Positions 31,794 to 40,309 of a stretch of 47,384 nt of DNA are shown here, piece by piece (within the stretch, counting starts at the first letter, position 1; the number at the start of each line of letters is the position of its first letter). The notes under the pieces were generated by a model that saw nothing but the letters and a program-made list of their open reading frames with translations, did no database searches and was not told the origin of the DNA. The stretch lies in contig NZ_MCIG01000003.1 in the NCBI RefSeq assembly GCF_001705035.1, positions 1 to 47,384 on the forward strand, in the 5' to 3' direction. The translations under genes and the position numbers were made by a program. The stretch comes from Curtobacterium sp. UCD-KPL2560. GTDB taxonomy: Bacteria; Actinomycetota; Actinomycetes; Actinomycetales; Microbacteriaceae.

Positions 31794-34700
31794 CAGGTCA
31801 CCTCCCCGACGACGTGGATGCGGCACTCGACGCCGGTCCGCGCCTTCGTGCAGTGGTCGTCCACCCGTGCGACGAAGGTCCGGCCGGCCATGCCGCGGGC
31901 GACGGTGTGCAGGCGCTCGCGGTAGGCCTCGCGGGTCTCCTCGTCGAAGGCGTGCTGGGTCCGCTCCGAGTACGCGTGCCCACCGCGCGGGTTCTGCACG
32001 AACACCAGGCGGGCGTCGGCCATCCGGGAGCCGGCCGGGACGCCCTCCACCGCGCCGTCCTCGACCGCGAGCTGGTACGCGCCGAGCTGCGGGTGGTCGG
32101 GCATGTCGTTCTTCTCGCTCGGCATCGAGCGTCCCGTCTTCAGGTCGACCACGCTGACTCGGCCGTCCGGGTCCACCTCGATCCGGTCGATGCTCCCCCG
32201 CATGCGCGCCGGACCCGTGACGAGCGCGAACGACGTCTCGGCGCCGAGGAGCCGGCGACCGGCACCCGCGAACGTGCGGAGGTAGTCGCTCAGGCCCTCG
32301 ATCATCCGACGCGTGCGGGCACGCTCGCGGTCGGCCACCCACGCCGACTCGAACGTCAGCTCGTCCCACCGTGCCTCGACCCGCTGCCACAGCGACTCGA
32401 CGTCCACCTCGGTCGCGTGCTCCATCGCCTCGTGCACGATCGTCCCGATGCCCATCGCGGGGCTCGGGGCACCGCCGCCGAAGGTCTGCGCGAACCAGTG
32501 CACCGGGCACTCTTCGAAGGTGCCGATGCGGGACGGCGACACCGACACCGCCGGTGCGACGGGCTCGCCCTCGTCGTGCAGGGGCGCGGGTGCGGCGTCG
32601 AGGTCGACGAGCGGGTCGTCGGTCGAGGGATCGAGCAGGCCGTACCACTCGTCCGGCGACGCCCCGGGGACGCCTTCGGCGGCCAGGCGCGCGAGCGCGG
32701 AGGCGGCCTCGTGGTCACCCGAGGTCACCACGCGCCGGCGGAGCGACCCGGCGAGACCGCGCAGCGAGAGCGGGTGCACCGTGGCGGCGCGGTCCGGGGG
32801 CACGGGGACGAGCCGGACGAACGGCGAGGGGGCCTCGTCGTCGTTCGCCACGGTGCCGATGACGACCTGGGTCGTCGCCCGTGACACCGACCGGGCGAAC
32901 AGGCGCAGTTCGTCGGCCACCACCGCGGCCCGGTCGTCGGTCGTGCCGTGCTCGACCCCGGACGCGGCGCGGACCAGGCCGTCCGGGTCGAGCAGGCTGC
33001 CGCGCACGCGCGTGTTCGGCCAGACGCCGTCCTGCAGCCCGAGCACCACGACGACGTCGCACTCGAGCCCGATCGTCGCAGACGGGGTCAGCACTCGCAC
33101 ACGGCCCGCGGTCCGGTCCGGACCGATCGAGTCCTCGGGCAGGTCGGCGCCGAGCAGGTCGTCGACGAACACCCGCGCCGGGGCGTCCGGGGTCCGTTCC
33201 ACGAACCGCTTCGCCGCGGTGAACAGCCCGACGACGGCGTCCAGGTGGCGGTCGGCCTCGCCCGCGCCGACGCCGCCCGCTGCGGACTGCGCACCCCAGG
33301 CGCTGGCGAGGCCGCTGCGCTCCCACAGCCCCCAGAGGATCTCCTCGATGCTCGCGTCGGCCGCGGCGTCGGCCCGGGCCTGCACCAGGCTGCGTGCGAG
33401 CCGCGTGGCGCGTCGTGCGAAGCCGGCGTCGACCGTGGCCAGGCGTTCGGGTGCCCCGAGCGCCTCGACGAGCAGCTCGTCCGAGGTCCGCGTGCCACCA
33501 CCGGCGAGCTCCTCGCGGCGCAGGGCGAGCCGCAGCCGCCGCATCGCGAGCGTGTCGAGCCCGCCGAGGGGGCCGGTCGCGAACGCGGTCGCGAGTGCCG
33601 GGTCGAGCGGCAGGACGTCGAGCGCGACGGCCGCGGCGTCGAGCAGGGCGCGCGCCGCGGAGTCGTCGCGCGGTCGGACCGGCGCGGCCCCGGCGGTCGC
33701 GGGGACCTCGGCCACGGACAGCGCCCGCACGAGCTCGGGGATCGCCGCGCCGCTGCGGGTCACCACCGTCATCCGGTGCCAGGGGACGCCGTCCAGGAGG
33801 CGGTGCTCACGCAGGCGACGGGCGATCGCGGTGACGAGGGCGGAGCGGCTCGGTGCCTCGAGGTGCACGACCGCGTCGGACCGTGCGTCGGTCGTCGACG
33901 CCGTCGCGGTGCGCTGTCGGCCGGCCGCCGCCGCGCCGATCCGGCCGGTGACCGACTCGACGAGCGCGCGGACCGGCGCGGGGTGTCGGTGCACGGTGCC
34001 CAGCACGATCTCGTCGACCCGGTCGACACCGAGCCGGACCGCGAGTCGGCCGAGCACGTCCGGTTCCGCCCCGCGGAAGGCCGAGGAGGCGATGTCGGGG
34101 TCGCCGAACGCCACGACCTGCACCCCGGAACGGGCCAGCGCCCCGAGGAGCGCGACCTCGCCCTCGACGAGCTCCTGGGTGTCGTCGACGACGAGCAGTC
34201 GGAGCGCCGCCACGCTCGGGGGCACCTCGCCCCGGAGCACCGCGGCGGTGGCGTAGGCGACGAGTTCGGCGGCGTCGAGGCTCGTCGACCGGAACGCCGA
34301 CAGGGTGGCGCGGTACTCGTCGACGAAGTCGCCGACCGCGCGCCACTCGGGGCGTCCGCGTTCGTCGGCGAGCTCGCGCATGTCCTCGGGCTCCACCCCC
34401 GCGGCCACCGCACGCATCATCACGTCGCGGAGGGCCGTGCGGAACCCCGCGCGTTCGCGGACCACGGCCGTGATCGGCGCCGGCCAGTCGGGCCCCGCCC
34501 CGTCGGCCTCGTGCCCGTCCAGCAGGTCGGCGATGATGCGGTCCTGCTCGCCGCCGGTGAGGAGCGTCGGCGGCTCGAGTCCCTGCACGAACGCGGCGTG
34601 CGCGACGACCTGGAACGCGAGCGAGTTGACCGTGCGGGCGAGCGCGCCGGGCACCACCCGTCCCACGGTGGCCGCGAGTCGGTCGCGCAGCGCGGTCGCG

Positions 34701-34945
34701 GCGGTCCGCGCCGAGGTCAGCGCCAGCACCGTCGCGTGTCCGTCGACCGAGATCGCGTCGGGGCGGCCGAGCCGGTCGGCGACGAGCCGGGCGAGCGTCG
34801 TGGTCTTGCCGGTGCCCGGCGCCCCGATGACCGCGGCGTGCCGTCCGTCCGGCAGTGCGAGCACGGCGTCCTGCGTGGGGTCCACCGTGAGTGCGCGCGC
34901 GACGCCCACGTCGTCCGTGGTGGGCGTCAGCAGGGTCCGGGGCAC
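31790..34945 (-). CDS. adnA: AdnA-like helicase-nuclease subunit
   Basis: A 1051-residue partner of AdnB. Walker A is GAPGTGKTTT (41-50). Motif II is weakened to DDTQ (254-257), and motif III reads GDPDIASSAFRG, lacking the Gln-Ser-Ile-Tyr of active UvrD motors. The RecB-like nuclease domain is present near the C terminus (RMRGSIDRIEVDPDGR, then VDLKTGR). Cys residues at ECPVHWF and HCTKARTGVECR flank it. The GTG at 34945 is set by a TACCGT -10 six bases upstream; longer open frame to 35317 overlaps the divergent DUF3107 gene and is rejected. Acts on DNA double-strand ends in recombination and repair. Confidence 0.93.
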   Translation of the reverse strand: MPRTLLTPTTDDVGVARALTVDPTQDAVLALPDGRHAAVIGAPGTGKTTTLARLVADRLGRPDAISVDGHATVLALTSARTAATALRDRLAATVGRVVPGALARTVNSLAFQVVAHAAFVQGLEPPTLLTGGEQDRIIADLLDGHEADGAGPDWPAPITAVVRERAGFRTALRDVMMRAVAAGVEPEDMRELADERGRPEWRAVGDFVDEYRATLSAFRSTSLDAAELVAYATAAVLRGEVPPSVAALRLLVVDDTQELVEGEVALLGALARSGVQVVAFGDPDIASSAFRGAEPDVLGRLAVRLGVDRVDEIVLGTVHRHPAPVRALVESVTGRIGAAAAGRQRTATASTTDARSDAVVHLEAPSRSALVTAIARRLREHRLLDGVPWHRMTVVTRSGAAIPELVRALSVAEVPATAGAAPVRPRDDSAARALLDAAAVALDVLPLDPALATAFATGPLGGLDTLAMRRLRLALRREELAGGGTRTSDELLVEALGAPERLATVDAGFARRATRLARSLVQARADAAADASIEEILWGLWERSGLASAWGAQSAAGGVGAGEADRHLDAVVGLFTAAKRFVERTPDAPARVFVDDLLGADLPEDSIGPDRTAGRVRVLTPSATIGLECDVVVVLGLQDGVWPNTRVRGSLLDPDGLVRAASGVEHGTTDDRAAVVADELRLFARSVSRATTQVVIGTVANDDEAPSPFVRLVPVPPDRAATVHPLSLRGLAGSLRRRVVTSGDHEAASALARLAAEGVPGASPDEWYGLLDPSTDDPLVDLDAAPAPLHDEGEPVAPAVSVSPSRIGTFEECPVHWFAQTFGGGAPSPAMGIGTIVHEAMEHATEVDVESLWQRVEARWDELTFESAWVADRERARTRRMIEGLSDYLRTFAGAGRRLLGAETSFALVTGPARMRGSIDRIEVDPDGRVSVVDLKTGRSMPSEKNDMPDHPQLGAYQLAVEDGAVEGVPAGSRMADARLVFVQNPRGGHAYSERTQHAFDEETREAYRERLHTVARGMAGRTFVARVDDHCTKARTGVECRIHVVGEVTW

Positions 34946-34951
34946 GCGGAC

Positions 34952-34957
34952 ACGGTA
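34952..34957 (-). promoter_or_regulatory. -10 hexamer TACCGT for leaderless adnA
   Basis: On the minus strand TACCGT is followed by 6 bases and the GTG at 34945. It fixes the adnA start. Confidence 0.6.
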
Positions 34958-35047
34958 CCGACCACGGCCGACAGGGGCGGACGGGCCGGCCGCGCACTCC
35001 CCCGTGCGCCTGGGGCGAACGGCCGGTGCCGCCCGGACCCGCTCGGA

Positions 35048-35053
35048 TACGCT
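35048..35053 (+). promoter_or_regulatory. -10 hexamer TACGCT for leaderless DUF3107 gene
   Basis: TACGCT ends 6 bases before the GTG at 35060. Confidence 0.6.
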
Positions 35054-35059
35054 GTGCTC

Positions 35060-35284
35060 GTGGACATCAAGATCGGCATCATCAACAGCCCGCGCGAGAT
35101 CGCGTTCGAGACCGCCCAGAGCGCCGAGGAGATCGAGCAGGCCGTGGCCCAGGCCCTCGAGTCGCAGTCGACCCACCTCGCCCTCAAGGACGACAAGGGC
35201 CGTCGCTTCATCGTCCCCGTCGCCGCCCTCGCCTACGTCGAGGTCGGAGCCGAGGAGTCGCGCCGCATCGGGTTCGTCGCCTGA
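35060..35284 (+). CDS. DUF3107 family small protein
   Basis: A 74-residue cytosolic protein, MDIKIGIINSPREI at the start and VPVAALAYVEVG near the end, with an alpha/beta pattern. It matches DUF3107 (Rv3208A/TB9.4-like), a short conserved actinobacterial family of unknown function. GTG at 35060, six bases after TACGCT. The next gene starts one base after its stop, so the two form a pair. Confidence 0.92.
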   Translation: MDIKIGIINSPREIAFETAQSAEEIEQAVAQALESQSTHLALKDDKGRRFIVPVAALAYVEVGAEESRRIGFVA

Positions 35285-35285
35285 C

Positions 35286-35573
35286 GTGGAACTCCTGTTC
35301 GCCGTGCTCGGCGGCATCGTCCTCGGTGCCGTCGCGCACGTCGTCGTGCCGTGGCGCTCGACGCGCGGTGCGCTGCTCGGGCCGGTCGTCGGCGGCGTCG
35401 TCGCCGCGGTCGCCTGGGAGGCCCTGACCTGGGCCGGGTGGCGCTACGACGGCACCTGGATCTGGGTCGTCGCCCTCATCGGCGCCGGCGTGGTCGCCGT
35501 CGTGACGGAGTGGGTGCTCGGCACGCGCCGCGCCCGGGCGGACGAAGCGTTCTTCGAGCGCTCCCGCGCCTGA
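35286..35573 (+). CDS. Small membrane protein, about three hydrophobic segments
   Basis: A 95-residue protein: hydrophobic 2-21 (LLFAVLGGIVLGAVAHVVV), 29-48 (ALLGPVVGGVVAAVAW) and 58-76 (IWVVALIGAGVVAVVTEW), ending in a charged tail RRARADEAFFERSRA. Not recognised. GTG at 35286, one base after the DUF3107 stop, so probably co-translated with it. Its last codons and stop lie in the first copy of a tandem repeat that continues downstream. Confidence 0.8.
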   Translation: MELLFAVLGGIVLGAVAHVVVPWRSTRGALLGPVVGGVVAAVAWEALTWAGWRYDGTWIWVVALIGAGVVAVVTEWVLGTRRARADEAFFERSRA

Positions 35574-35664
35574 TCTGCAGCCCCAGCGCGCCCTCCCGCG
35601 CCTGACGACGCGAGCACCCCGACCCAGCGCGCGCTCCCGCGCCTGACGACGCCGACACCCCGGG
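35556..35664. repeat. Tandem repeat that begins at a gene's stop codon
   Basis: The block AGCGC-(G/C)CTCCCGCGCCTGA occurs three times, ending at 35573, 35605 and 35646. The first is the gene end itself, TGA included. The last two are longer, about 41-bp units that also share ACGACGC and ACCCCG. The rest of the gap to 35722 shows no other signal. Confidence 0.75.
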
Positions 35665-35722
35665 CGAGCGCCACGCACGTCCGGACCGGACGCCGAGCGC
35701 GTCCGACCCGCACGGCCGCGCC

Positions 35723-36892
35723 TCAGTCGGCCCACTCCCCGAGCGTGAACTGGTGCGTGTTCGCGACGCACAGCGCGACGCCCACCACCAGCACGACGAG
35801 CGCCACGCGCCGTCCGGTGGCGTGCCGCACCGACGCGGCGCCGAGCGCCACCCAGATCGGGAACAGCGGCAGCGTGTTCCGCGCGAGCGAGACGTAGGTG
35901 GAGCTCGTCATGAGCGACACCGCCGTGATCACGAGGAACACGGCCTCCGCCCACGACCGGTGGACGAGGAAGTACGCGATCGCGGCGAGCAGCAGCCCCG
36001 CGAAGACGATGTCCAGCAGGAACTGCGGCTGGGCGGACGGCATTTCGTGGTGCGCGACGGACTGCACCGTGTACGAGAACGTGTCCCACGGCGCTTGGAT
36101 CCGCCGTCCCCACCCGGATCCCTGCGCCCGCGACCAGGTGTCCCACCGGCCGGTCGACGTCCACAGGTACAGCATGTAGCCGAGGAAGCCGGCCACACCC
36201 GTGGCGAGTCCCAGCGCCGGCCACGCGACGAGCCGACGCCCGGCCGCGCGACGCCGGACGACGTAGAGGACGACGATGGCAGCGAGCAGGAAGAGGCCGT
36301 TCGGTCGGATCGCGCCCGCGACCGCCGTCAGGACGCCTGCGAGCAGCCACCGGTCCCGCGTCGCGGCGTACCACGCTCCGATCGCGGCGGCTGCGAAGCA
36401 CGACTCCGCGTACGACGCGTGCAGGAAGACGGCGTACGGCCCGAGCACGAAGAGCGCGGTCGCGACCTCGGCCGCACGGACCCCGGAGCTCGTGTCGACC
36501 AGGCGCCAGAGCAGCACGCTGGCGACCAGTCCCCCGATGCCCGCCACGACCGCGAGCGCCAGCGCGACCGGGTCCGGGCTCCACGGGCCGAGGAGCGTGG
36601 CCACCGCGCGCGCAGCGAGCGGGTACCCCGGGAAGAACGCCGTGTTCGTCGAGTCCGCGTCGTAGCCGTGCCGGGCGATCTCGGCCAGGTGCACCGAGTC
36701 CCACTGCGCGAGCAGGTCGACGAACGGTCGCCCGCCCAGGAACAAGCCCGTCGCCGCCCACTGCGACACCATCGCGACCGTCGTCACGAGCACGCGCGAG
36801 AACGCCCATGCGGACGCACCGCCGAGGACCGCACGACGCCAGGTCGCGGCACCGCGGACGAGGTCCTGCGATGCGCGGTGCGCTGCGGTCAC
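35723..36892 (-). CDS. PIG-V-like multi-pass mannosyltransferase
   Basis: A 389-residue membrane glycosyltransferase with about nine or ten hydrophobic segments. The first loop holds QWDSVHLAEIARHGYD, the catalytic-loop pattern of the GT-C PIG-V (GPI mannosyltransferase II) group. It is followed by NTAFFPGYPLAARAV and FLHASYAESCFAAAA, which also match. It would use a polyprenyl-phosphate sugar on the outer face of the membrane; the acceptor is unknown. GTG at 36892 overlaps the ferritin-like gene stop by four bases (GTGA), so they form an operon. Confidence 0.85.
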   Translation of the reverse strand: MTAAHRASQDLVRGAATWRRAVLGGASAWAFSRVLVTTVAMVSQWAATGLFLGGRPFVDLLAQWDSVHLAEIARHGYDADSTNTAFFPGYPLAARAVATLLGPWSPDPVALALAVVAGIGGLVASVLLWRLVDTSSGVRAAEVATALFVLGPYAVFLHASYAESCFAAAAIGAWYAATRDRWLLAGVLTAVAGAIRPNGLFLLAAIVVLYVVRRRAAGRRLVAWPALGLATGVAGFLGYMLYLWTSTGRWDTWSRAQGSGWGRRIQAPWDTFSYTVQSVAHHEMPSAQPQFLLDIVFAGLLLAAIAYFLVHRSWAEAVFLVITAVSLMTSSTYVSLARNTLPLFPIWVALGAASVRHATGRRVALVVLVVGVALCVANTHQFTLGEWAD

Positions 36893-37605
36893 GCCGTCAG
36901 GCCCAGCGCGTCCATCCGCCGGGTGTGCGCCGCGATGAGCTCGGTCCACACCGGCTCGAGCCGTTCCTGGTCCTCGCGGGCGTGCGACGCCAGTGCCGAC
37001 CGCGCCACGAGCAGCGTGTCGCCCACGAGCCGTCGCCCCCACATCGCCAGCCGGGAGCCCACGCGCGGGTCCTGCTCGATGTGCGCCGCGAGCTCGTCGA
37101 CGACGGCGCGCTCCTCGCGGCCGTCGAACACCGTGCGCAGCCGCTGCCGCACGTCGGTCGGCAGCGAGCGGAGCAGGCTGCTGAACAGGTCGTTGAGGAT
37201 GCCCGCCGTGACGTAGCCGGTGAGCATCGACTCGTACCAGTCGGCACCGCTCGTGCGCAGCAGGAACCGGTCGATCGCCTCGCGGTGGGGTTCCATCAGC
37301 TCGGCAGGGTCACCCCCGCCGCGTTCGATCTCGGCGACGATGGTGCGGTGCCGGTCGAGGGCCGCGGTCGCGAGCACGCCCGTCACGAGGCGGCCGGACA
37401 TGGTCGGGGCGGCGACGCCGGCGCGGCCCATCGTCTCGTACAGCGACAGCTGCAGGTACGCGGCCTGGCCCAGGTAGACGTCGAGCTCGGGGCTCACGTC
37501 GTCGAGCTGCAGACGCTCCACCGTCGAGGCGTTCCGCGGGTTCCGCGACGCCAGCCACGAGGCGGCGAGCTCCGCCGCGCGCTTCCGGTTCCACCACGAC
37601 ACCAC
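36889..37605 (-). CDS. Ferritin-like fold protein (MiaE-like)
   Basis: A 238-residue helical protein. Segments LQLSLYETMGRAGVAAPTMSGRLVTG and GADWYESMLTGYVTAGILNDLF fit the ferritin-like family related to tRNA hydroxylase MiaE that is conserved near the DEAD-helicase gene in actinobacteria (compare Rv3210c). I cannot place a full set of iron ligands with confidence. The first of two adjacent GTG codons (37605) is chosen because TATGCT ends 6 bases upstream. Operon with the mannosyltransferase; divergent from the DEAD-box gene. Confidence 0.82.
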   Translation of the reverse strand: MVSWWNRKRAAELAASWLASRNPRNASTVERLQLDDVSPELDVYLGQAAYLQLSLYETMGRAGVAAPTMSGRLVTGVLATAALDRHRTIVAEIERGGGDPAELMEPHREAIDRFLLRTSGADWYESMLTGYVTAGILNDLFSSLLRSLPTDVRQRLRTVFDGREERAVVDELAAHIEQDPRVGSRLAMWGRRLVGDTLLVARSALASHAREDQERLEPVWTELIAAHTRRMDALGLTA

Positions 37606-37611
37606 GCCCCG

Positions 37612-37617
37612 AGCATA
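37612..37617 (-). promoter_or_regulatory. -10 hexamer TATGCT for leaderless ferritin-like gene
   Basis: On the minus strand TATGCT is followed by 6 bases and GTG at 37605. Confidence 0.6.
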
Positions 37618-37648
37618 CCGGCCGGGCAGCGGTGCCCCGCCCCGCCGG

Positions 37649-37654
37649 TAGACT
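37649..37654 (+). promoter_or_regulatory. Candidate -10 TAGACT for DEAD-box helicase gene
   Basis: TAGACT about 34 bases before the TTG start. The transcript would have a short leader carrying CCAAGGTGA as ribosome site, unlike the leaderless neighbours. Confidence 0.5.
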
Positions 37655-37687
37655 GACCGCGACTCCCACCAGGACCAAGGTGATCCA

Positions 37688-39199
37688 TTGACTTTCGCAG
37701 ACCTCTCCATCGAGCAGGACATCGTCGACGCGCTCGCGACGAAGGGCATCAGCGAGCCCTTCCCGATCCAGCAGCAGACGATCCCGCTCGCCCTCTCCGG
37801 CCAGGACATCATCGGCCAGGCCAAGACCGGTACCGGCAAGACCTTCGGCTTCGGCCTGCCGCTCGTGCAGCGCCTCGGCCCCGACCCCGAGCACGGTGTC
37901 AAGGCACTCGTCGTCGTCCCCACGCGTGAACTCGCGGTGCAGGTGACCGAGGACCTCGAACTCGCGACCTCGAACCGCCCGACCAAGGTCGTCTCGATCT
38001 ACGGCGGCAAGGCGTACGAGGGGCAGATCGAGCAGCTCAAGGCCGGCGCCCAGATCGTGGTCGGCACGCCCGGCCGCCTCATCGACCTGCAGCGCCAGCG
38101 CATGCTCGACCTCTCCCACGTGCAGGAGGTCGTCCTCGACGAGGCCGACCGCATGCTCGACCTGGGCTTCCTCTCCGACATCGAGCGCATCTTCCAGGCG
38201 ATCCCGGCCGTCCGGCACACCATGCTGTTCTCCGCGACCATGCCCGCGCCGATCGTCGCGCTCGCCCGCCGCTTCATGACCCGCCCGGTGCACATCCGCG
38301 CGACGGACCCCGACGAGGGCCTGACGCAGGCGAACATCAAGCACGTCATCTACCGCGCGCACTCGCTCGACAAGGACGAGGTCATCGCCCGCATCCTGCA
38401 GGCCGAGGGTCGCGGCAAGACCGTGATCTTCACGCGCACCAAGCGCGCGGCGGCCCGCATCGTCGAGGAGCTCAAGGACCGCGGCTTCAACGCCGCCGCC
38501 GTCCACGGTGACCTCAACCAGGAGCAGCGCGAGCGCGCGATGGCGGCGTTCAAGGCCGGCAAGCGCGACGTGCTCATCGCGACCGACGTCGCAGCCCGCG
38601 GCATCGACGTGGACGACGTCACGCACGTGATCAACCACACGATCCCGGACGACCCCGACACGTACCTGCACCGTGCGGGCCGCACCGGCCGTGCCGGCAA
38701 GACCGGCATCGCGGTCACGTTCGTCGACTGGGACGACCTGCACAAGTGGACGCTGATCGACAAGGCGCTCGAGTTCGGCATCCCCGAGCCCGTCGAGACC
38801 TACTCGTCGTCGCCGCACCTGTTCAGCGACCTCGACATCCCGGCCGGCACCAAGGGTCGTCTGCCCGGCGCGTCGAGCCACGCCGCCACGGCGGGGACCG
38901 AGCGACGCACCGCCGACAAGCGCACCGGCGACCGCCCCACCGGTGAGCGCAGCGGCTCGCGCAGCCGCAGCCGCAACCGGTCTGGAGGCACGGAGCAGTC
39001 CGGCACGTCGGCTCGCGCCGCCGGGTCGGCCGACGCCGGGACCACCACCACCGAGACCGCGCAGCCCGCGGTGGACGCGTCGTCGACCGACGGCACGACG
39101 GACGGCGCCGCGAAGCGTCGCCGCCGTCGTCGCCGTCGCAGCGGGGGTTCCGCCGAGGCGACCAGCTCGGCACCGCAGGCAGCCGGCGAGGGCGAGTAG
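37688..39199 (+). CDS. DEAD-box RNA helicase (RhlE/CsdA-like)
   Basis: A 503-residue RNA helicase. Q motif FPIQQQTIPLAL, motif I AKTGTGKT (45-52), Ia PTRELA, II DEAD (151-154), III SAT (182-184), VI HRAGRTGR (328-335). The last ~110 residues are a disordered tail with Thr/Arg-rich runs, a SRSRSRNRSGG stretch and a basic KRRRRRRRR patch, which may bind RNA. The TTG start at 37688 has AAGGTGA about 7 bases upstream. It acts in RNA unwinding, probably in ribosome assembly or mRNA turnover. A terminator follows the stop. Confidence 0.95.
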   Translation: MTFADLSIEQDIVDALATKGISEPFPIQQQTIPLALSGQDIIGQAKTGTGKTFGFGLPLVQRLGPDPEHGVKALVVVPTRELAVQVTEDLELATSNRPTKVVSIYGGKAYEGQIEQLKAGAQIVVGTPGRLIDLQRQRMLDLSHVQEVVLDEADRMLDLGFLSDIERIFQAIPAVRHTMLFSATMPAPIVALARRFMTRPVHIRATDPDEGLTQANIKHVIYRAHSLDKDEVIARILQAEGRGKTVIFTRTKRAAARIVEELKDRGFNAAAVHGDLNQEQRERAMAAFKAGKRDVLIATDVAARGIDVDDVTHVINHTIPDDPDTYLHRAGRTGRAGKTGIAVTFVDWDDLHKWTLIDKALEFGIPEPVETYSSSPHLFSDLDIPAGTKGRLPGASSHAATAGTERRTADKRTGDRPTGERSGSRSRSRNRSGGTEQSGTSARAAGSADAGTTTTETAQPAVDASSTDGTTDGAAKRRRRRRRRSGGSAEATSSAPQAAGEGE

Positions 39200-39212
39200 C
39201 GCCTCCCGTCCG
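39199..39212 (-). repeat. Half copy of the GGAGGCGCGG palindrome family
   Basis: GCGCCTCCCGTCCG overlaps the last base of the DEAD-box stop codon, directly ahead of the terminator hairpin. Confidence 0.55.
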
Positions 39213-39214
39213 AG

Positions 39215-39246
39215 GGCCCCGTCGCTGACGCGACGGGGCCTTCGTC
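39215..39246 (+). terminator. Terminator of DEAD-box helicase gene
   Basis: Perfect 11-bp arms GGCCCCGTCGC (39215-39225) and GCGACGGGGCC (39230-39240) around TGAC, followed by TTCGTC. Confidence 0.85.
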
Positions 39247-39270
39247 GTCTCCGCCTGCCGGCACGCTCCT

Positions 39271-39327
39271 CGACGGAGCAGACGACGTCGCGTACCGAGC
39301 GTCGACCCGACGTCTGCTGCTCCATCG
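39271..39327. repeat. Imperfect inverted repeat between convergent genes
   Basis: CGACGGAGCAGACGACGTC (39271-39289) faces GACGTCTGCTGCTCCATCG (39309-39327), with mismatches in the middle and near the ends. It lies just past the end of the PHP gene (stop 39368, minus strand) and may terminate it. Confidence 0.6.
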
Positions 39328-39367
39328 GCGACGACCACCGACGCCGACGAGCCGGCCGCAGAGCGGG

Positions 39368-40240
39368 TCAGGCCAGGCGGGAGCCGGGTCCGTGCACCGG
39401 GGCGCTGCCCGTCGCCTGCGCGACGATCGCGTCGAAGGCCACCCGCGCGGTGCGGTGCTCCCCGAGGCGGTTGGGCTTGCCGGTGCCGTGGTAGTCGCTC
39501 GACCCGGTGACGAACAGGCCGGAGCGCCGTGCCCAGTCGAGCAGCGTGCGCTTGCCGTGCGACTGGTTCTCGCGGTGGTCGACCTCGAGGCCGCCGAGTC
39601 CGGCGTCGACGAGCTCGCGGAGCATCGGCTCGTCGATCACGATCCCGCGGGACGAGGCGGCGGGGTGCGCGATGACGGGGACGCCACCGGCCCCGCGGAT
39701 GAGCTCGACGCCGCGCAGGGGCGACGGCGCGTCGTGCGGTTCGTAGTAGCCCGAGGCCGGGTGCAGTATCCCGCGGAAGGCCGCGCTCCGGTCGGGTTCC
39801 AGGCCGCGGGCGACGAGGGCGTCGGCGATGTGCGGCCGACCGATCGTGGCACCCTCGCTCGACTGCGCGAGCACGTCCTCCCAGGTGATCGGGTGATCGC
39901 GGCCGATGCGGTCGACCATGCGGCGGGCACGGGCGAGCCGACCCTCGCGGATGCGGGTGGTCTCGGCGACGAGGTCCGGGTCGGTCGGGTCGACGAGGTA
40001 GCCGAGGACGTGCACGCTCCGGTACCCGACGCGCGTGCTCAGCTCGAGGCCCGGGACCAGGGTCATCGGACGGTCGGCGACGGCGGCGATCGCCTCGTCC
40101 CAACCGGCGGTGGTGTCGTGGTCGGTCAGGGCGACACCGTCGAGGCCCGCCGCGGCGGCCGCGGCGACGAGGTCGGCGGGCGGCTCGGTGCCGTCGGACA
40201 CGCTCGAGTGCGTGTGCAGGTCGATGAACGGATCGGGCAC
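39368..40240 (-). CDS. PHP-domain phosphoesterase
   Basis: A 290-residue metal-dependent phosphoesterase. The PHP signature opens the protein: DLHTHSSVSDG (7-17), then ALTDHDTTAGW, VPGLELST and a C-terminal GSSDYHG. It resembles the 3',5'-nucleotide phosphatase / TrpH-YciV group; substrate unproven. The GTG at 40240 has a TACGAT -10 six bases upstream. Divergent from the aminopeptidase gene, 69 bp apart. Confidence 0.92.
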   Translation of the reverse strand: MPDPFIDLHTHSSVSDGTEPPADLVAAAAAAGLDGVALTDHDTTAGWDEAIAAVADRPMTLVPGLELSTRVGYRSVHVLGYLVDPTDPDLVAETTRIREGRLARARRMVDRIGRDHPITWEDVLAQSSEGATIGRPHIADALVARGLEPDRSAAFRGILHPASGYYEPHDAPSPLRGVELIRGAGGVPVIAHPAASSRGIVIDEPMLRELVDAGLGGLEVDHRENQSHGKRTLLDWARRSGLFVTGSSDYHGTGKPNRLGEHRTARVAFDAIVAQATGSAPVHGPGSRLA

Positions 40241-40246
40241 CGGCCC

Positions 40247-40252
40247 ATCGTA
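40247..40252 (-). promoter_or_regulatory. -10 hexamer TACGAT for leaderless PHP gene
   Basis: On the minus strand TACGAT is followed by 6 bases and GTG at 40240. Confidence 0.6.
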
Positions 40253-40309
40253 CCGACAGGTGAACAGCCGCTCAGGCCGTCAGTCCAGGTCGGTGCGATG
40301 ATGGGGCAC

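Noticed and set aside
31794-32648. AdnB start upstream at 32648
   Set aside because: The extra part is a shadow of adnA; the GTGA overlap at 31790-31793 is the likely start.
34946-35317. AdnA start upstream at 35317
   Set aside because: It would run antisense through the whole DUF3107 gene; the GTG at 34945 has a correctly placed -10.
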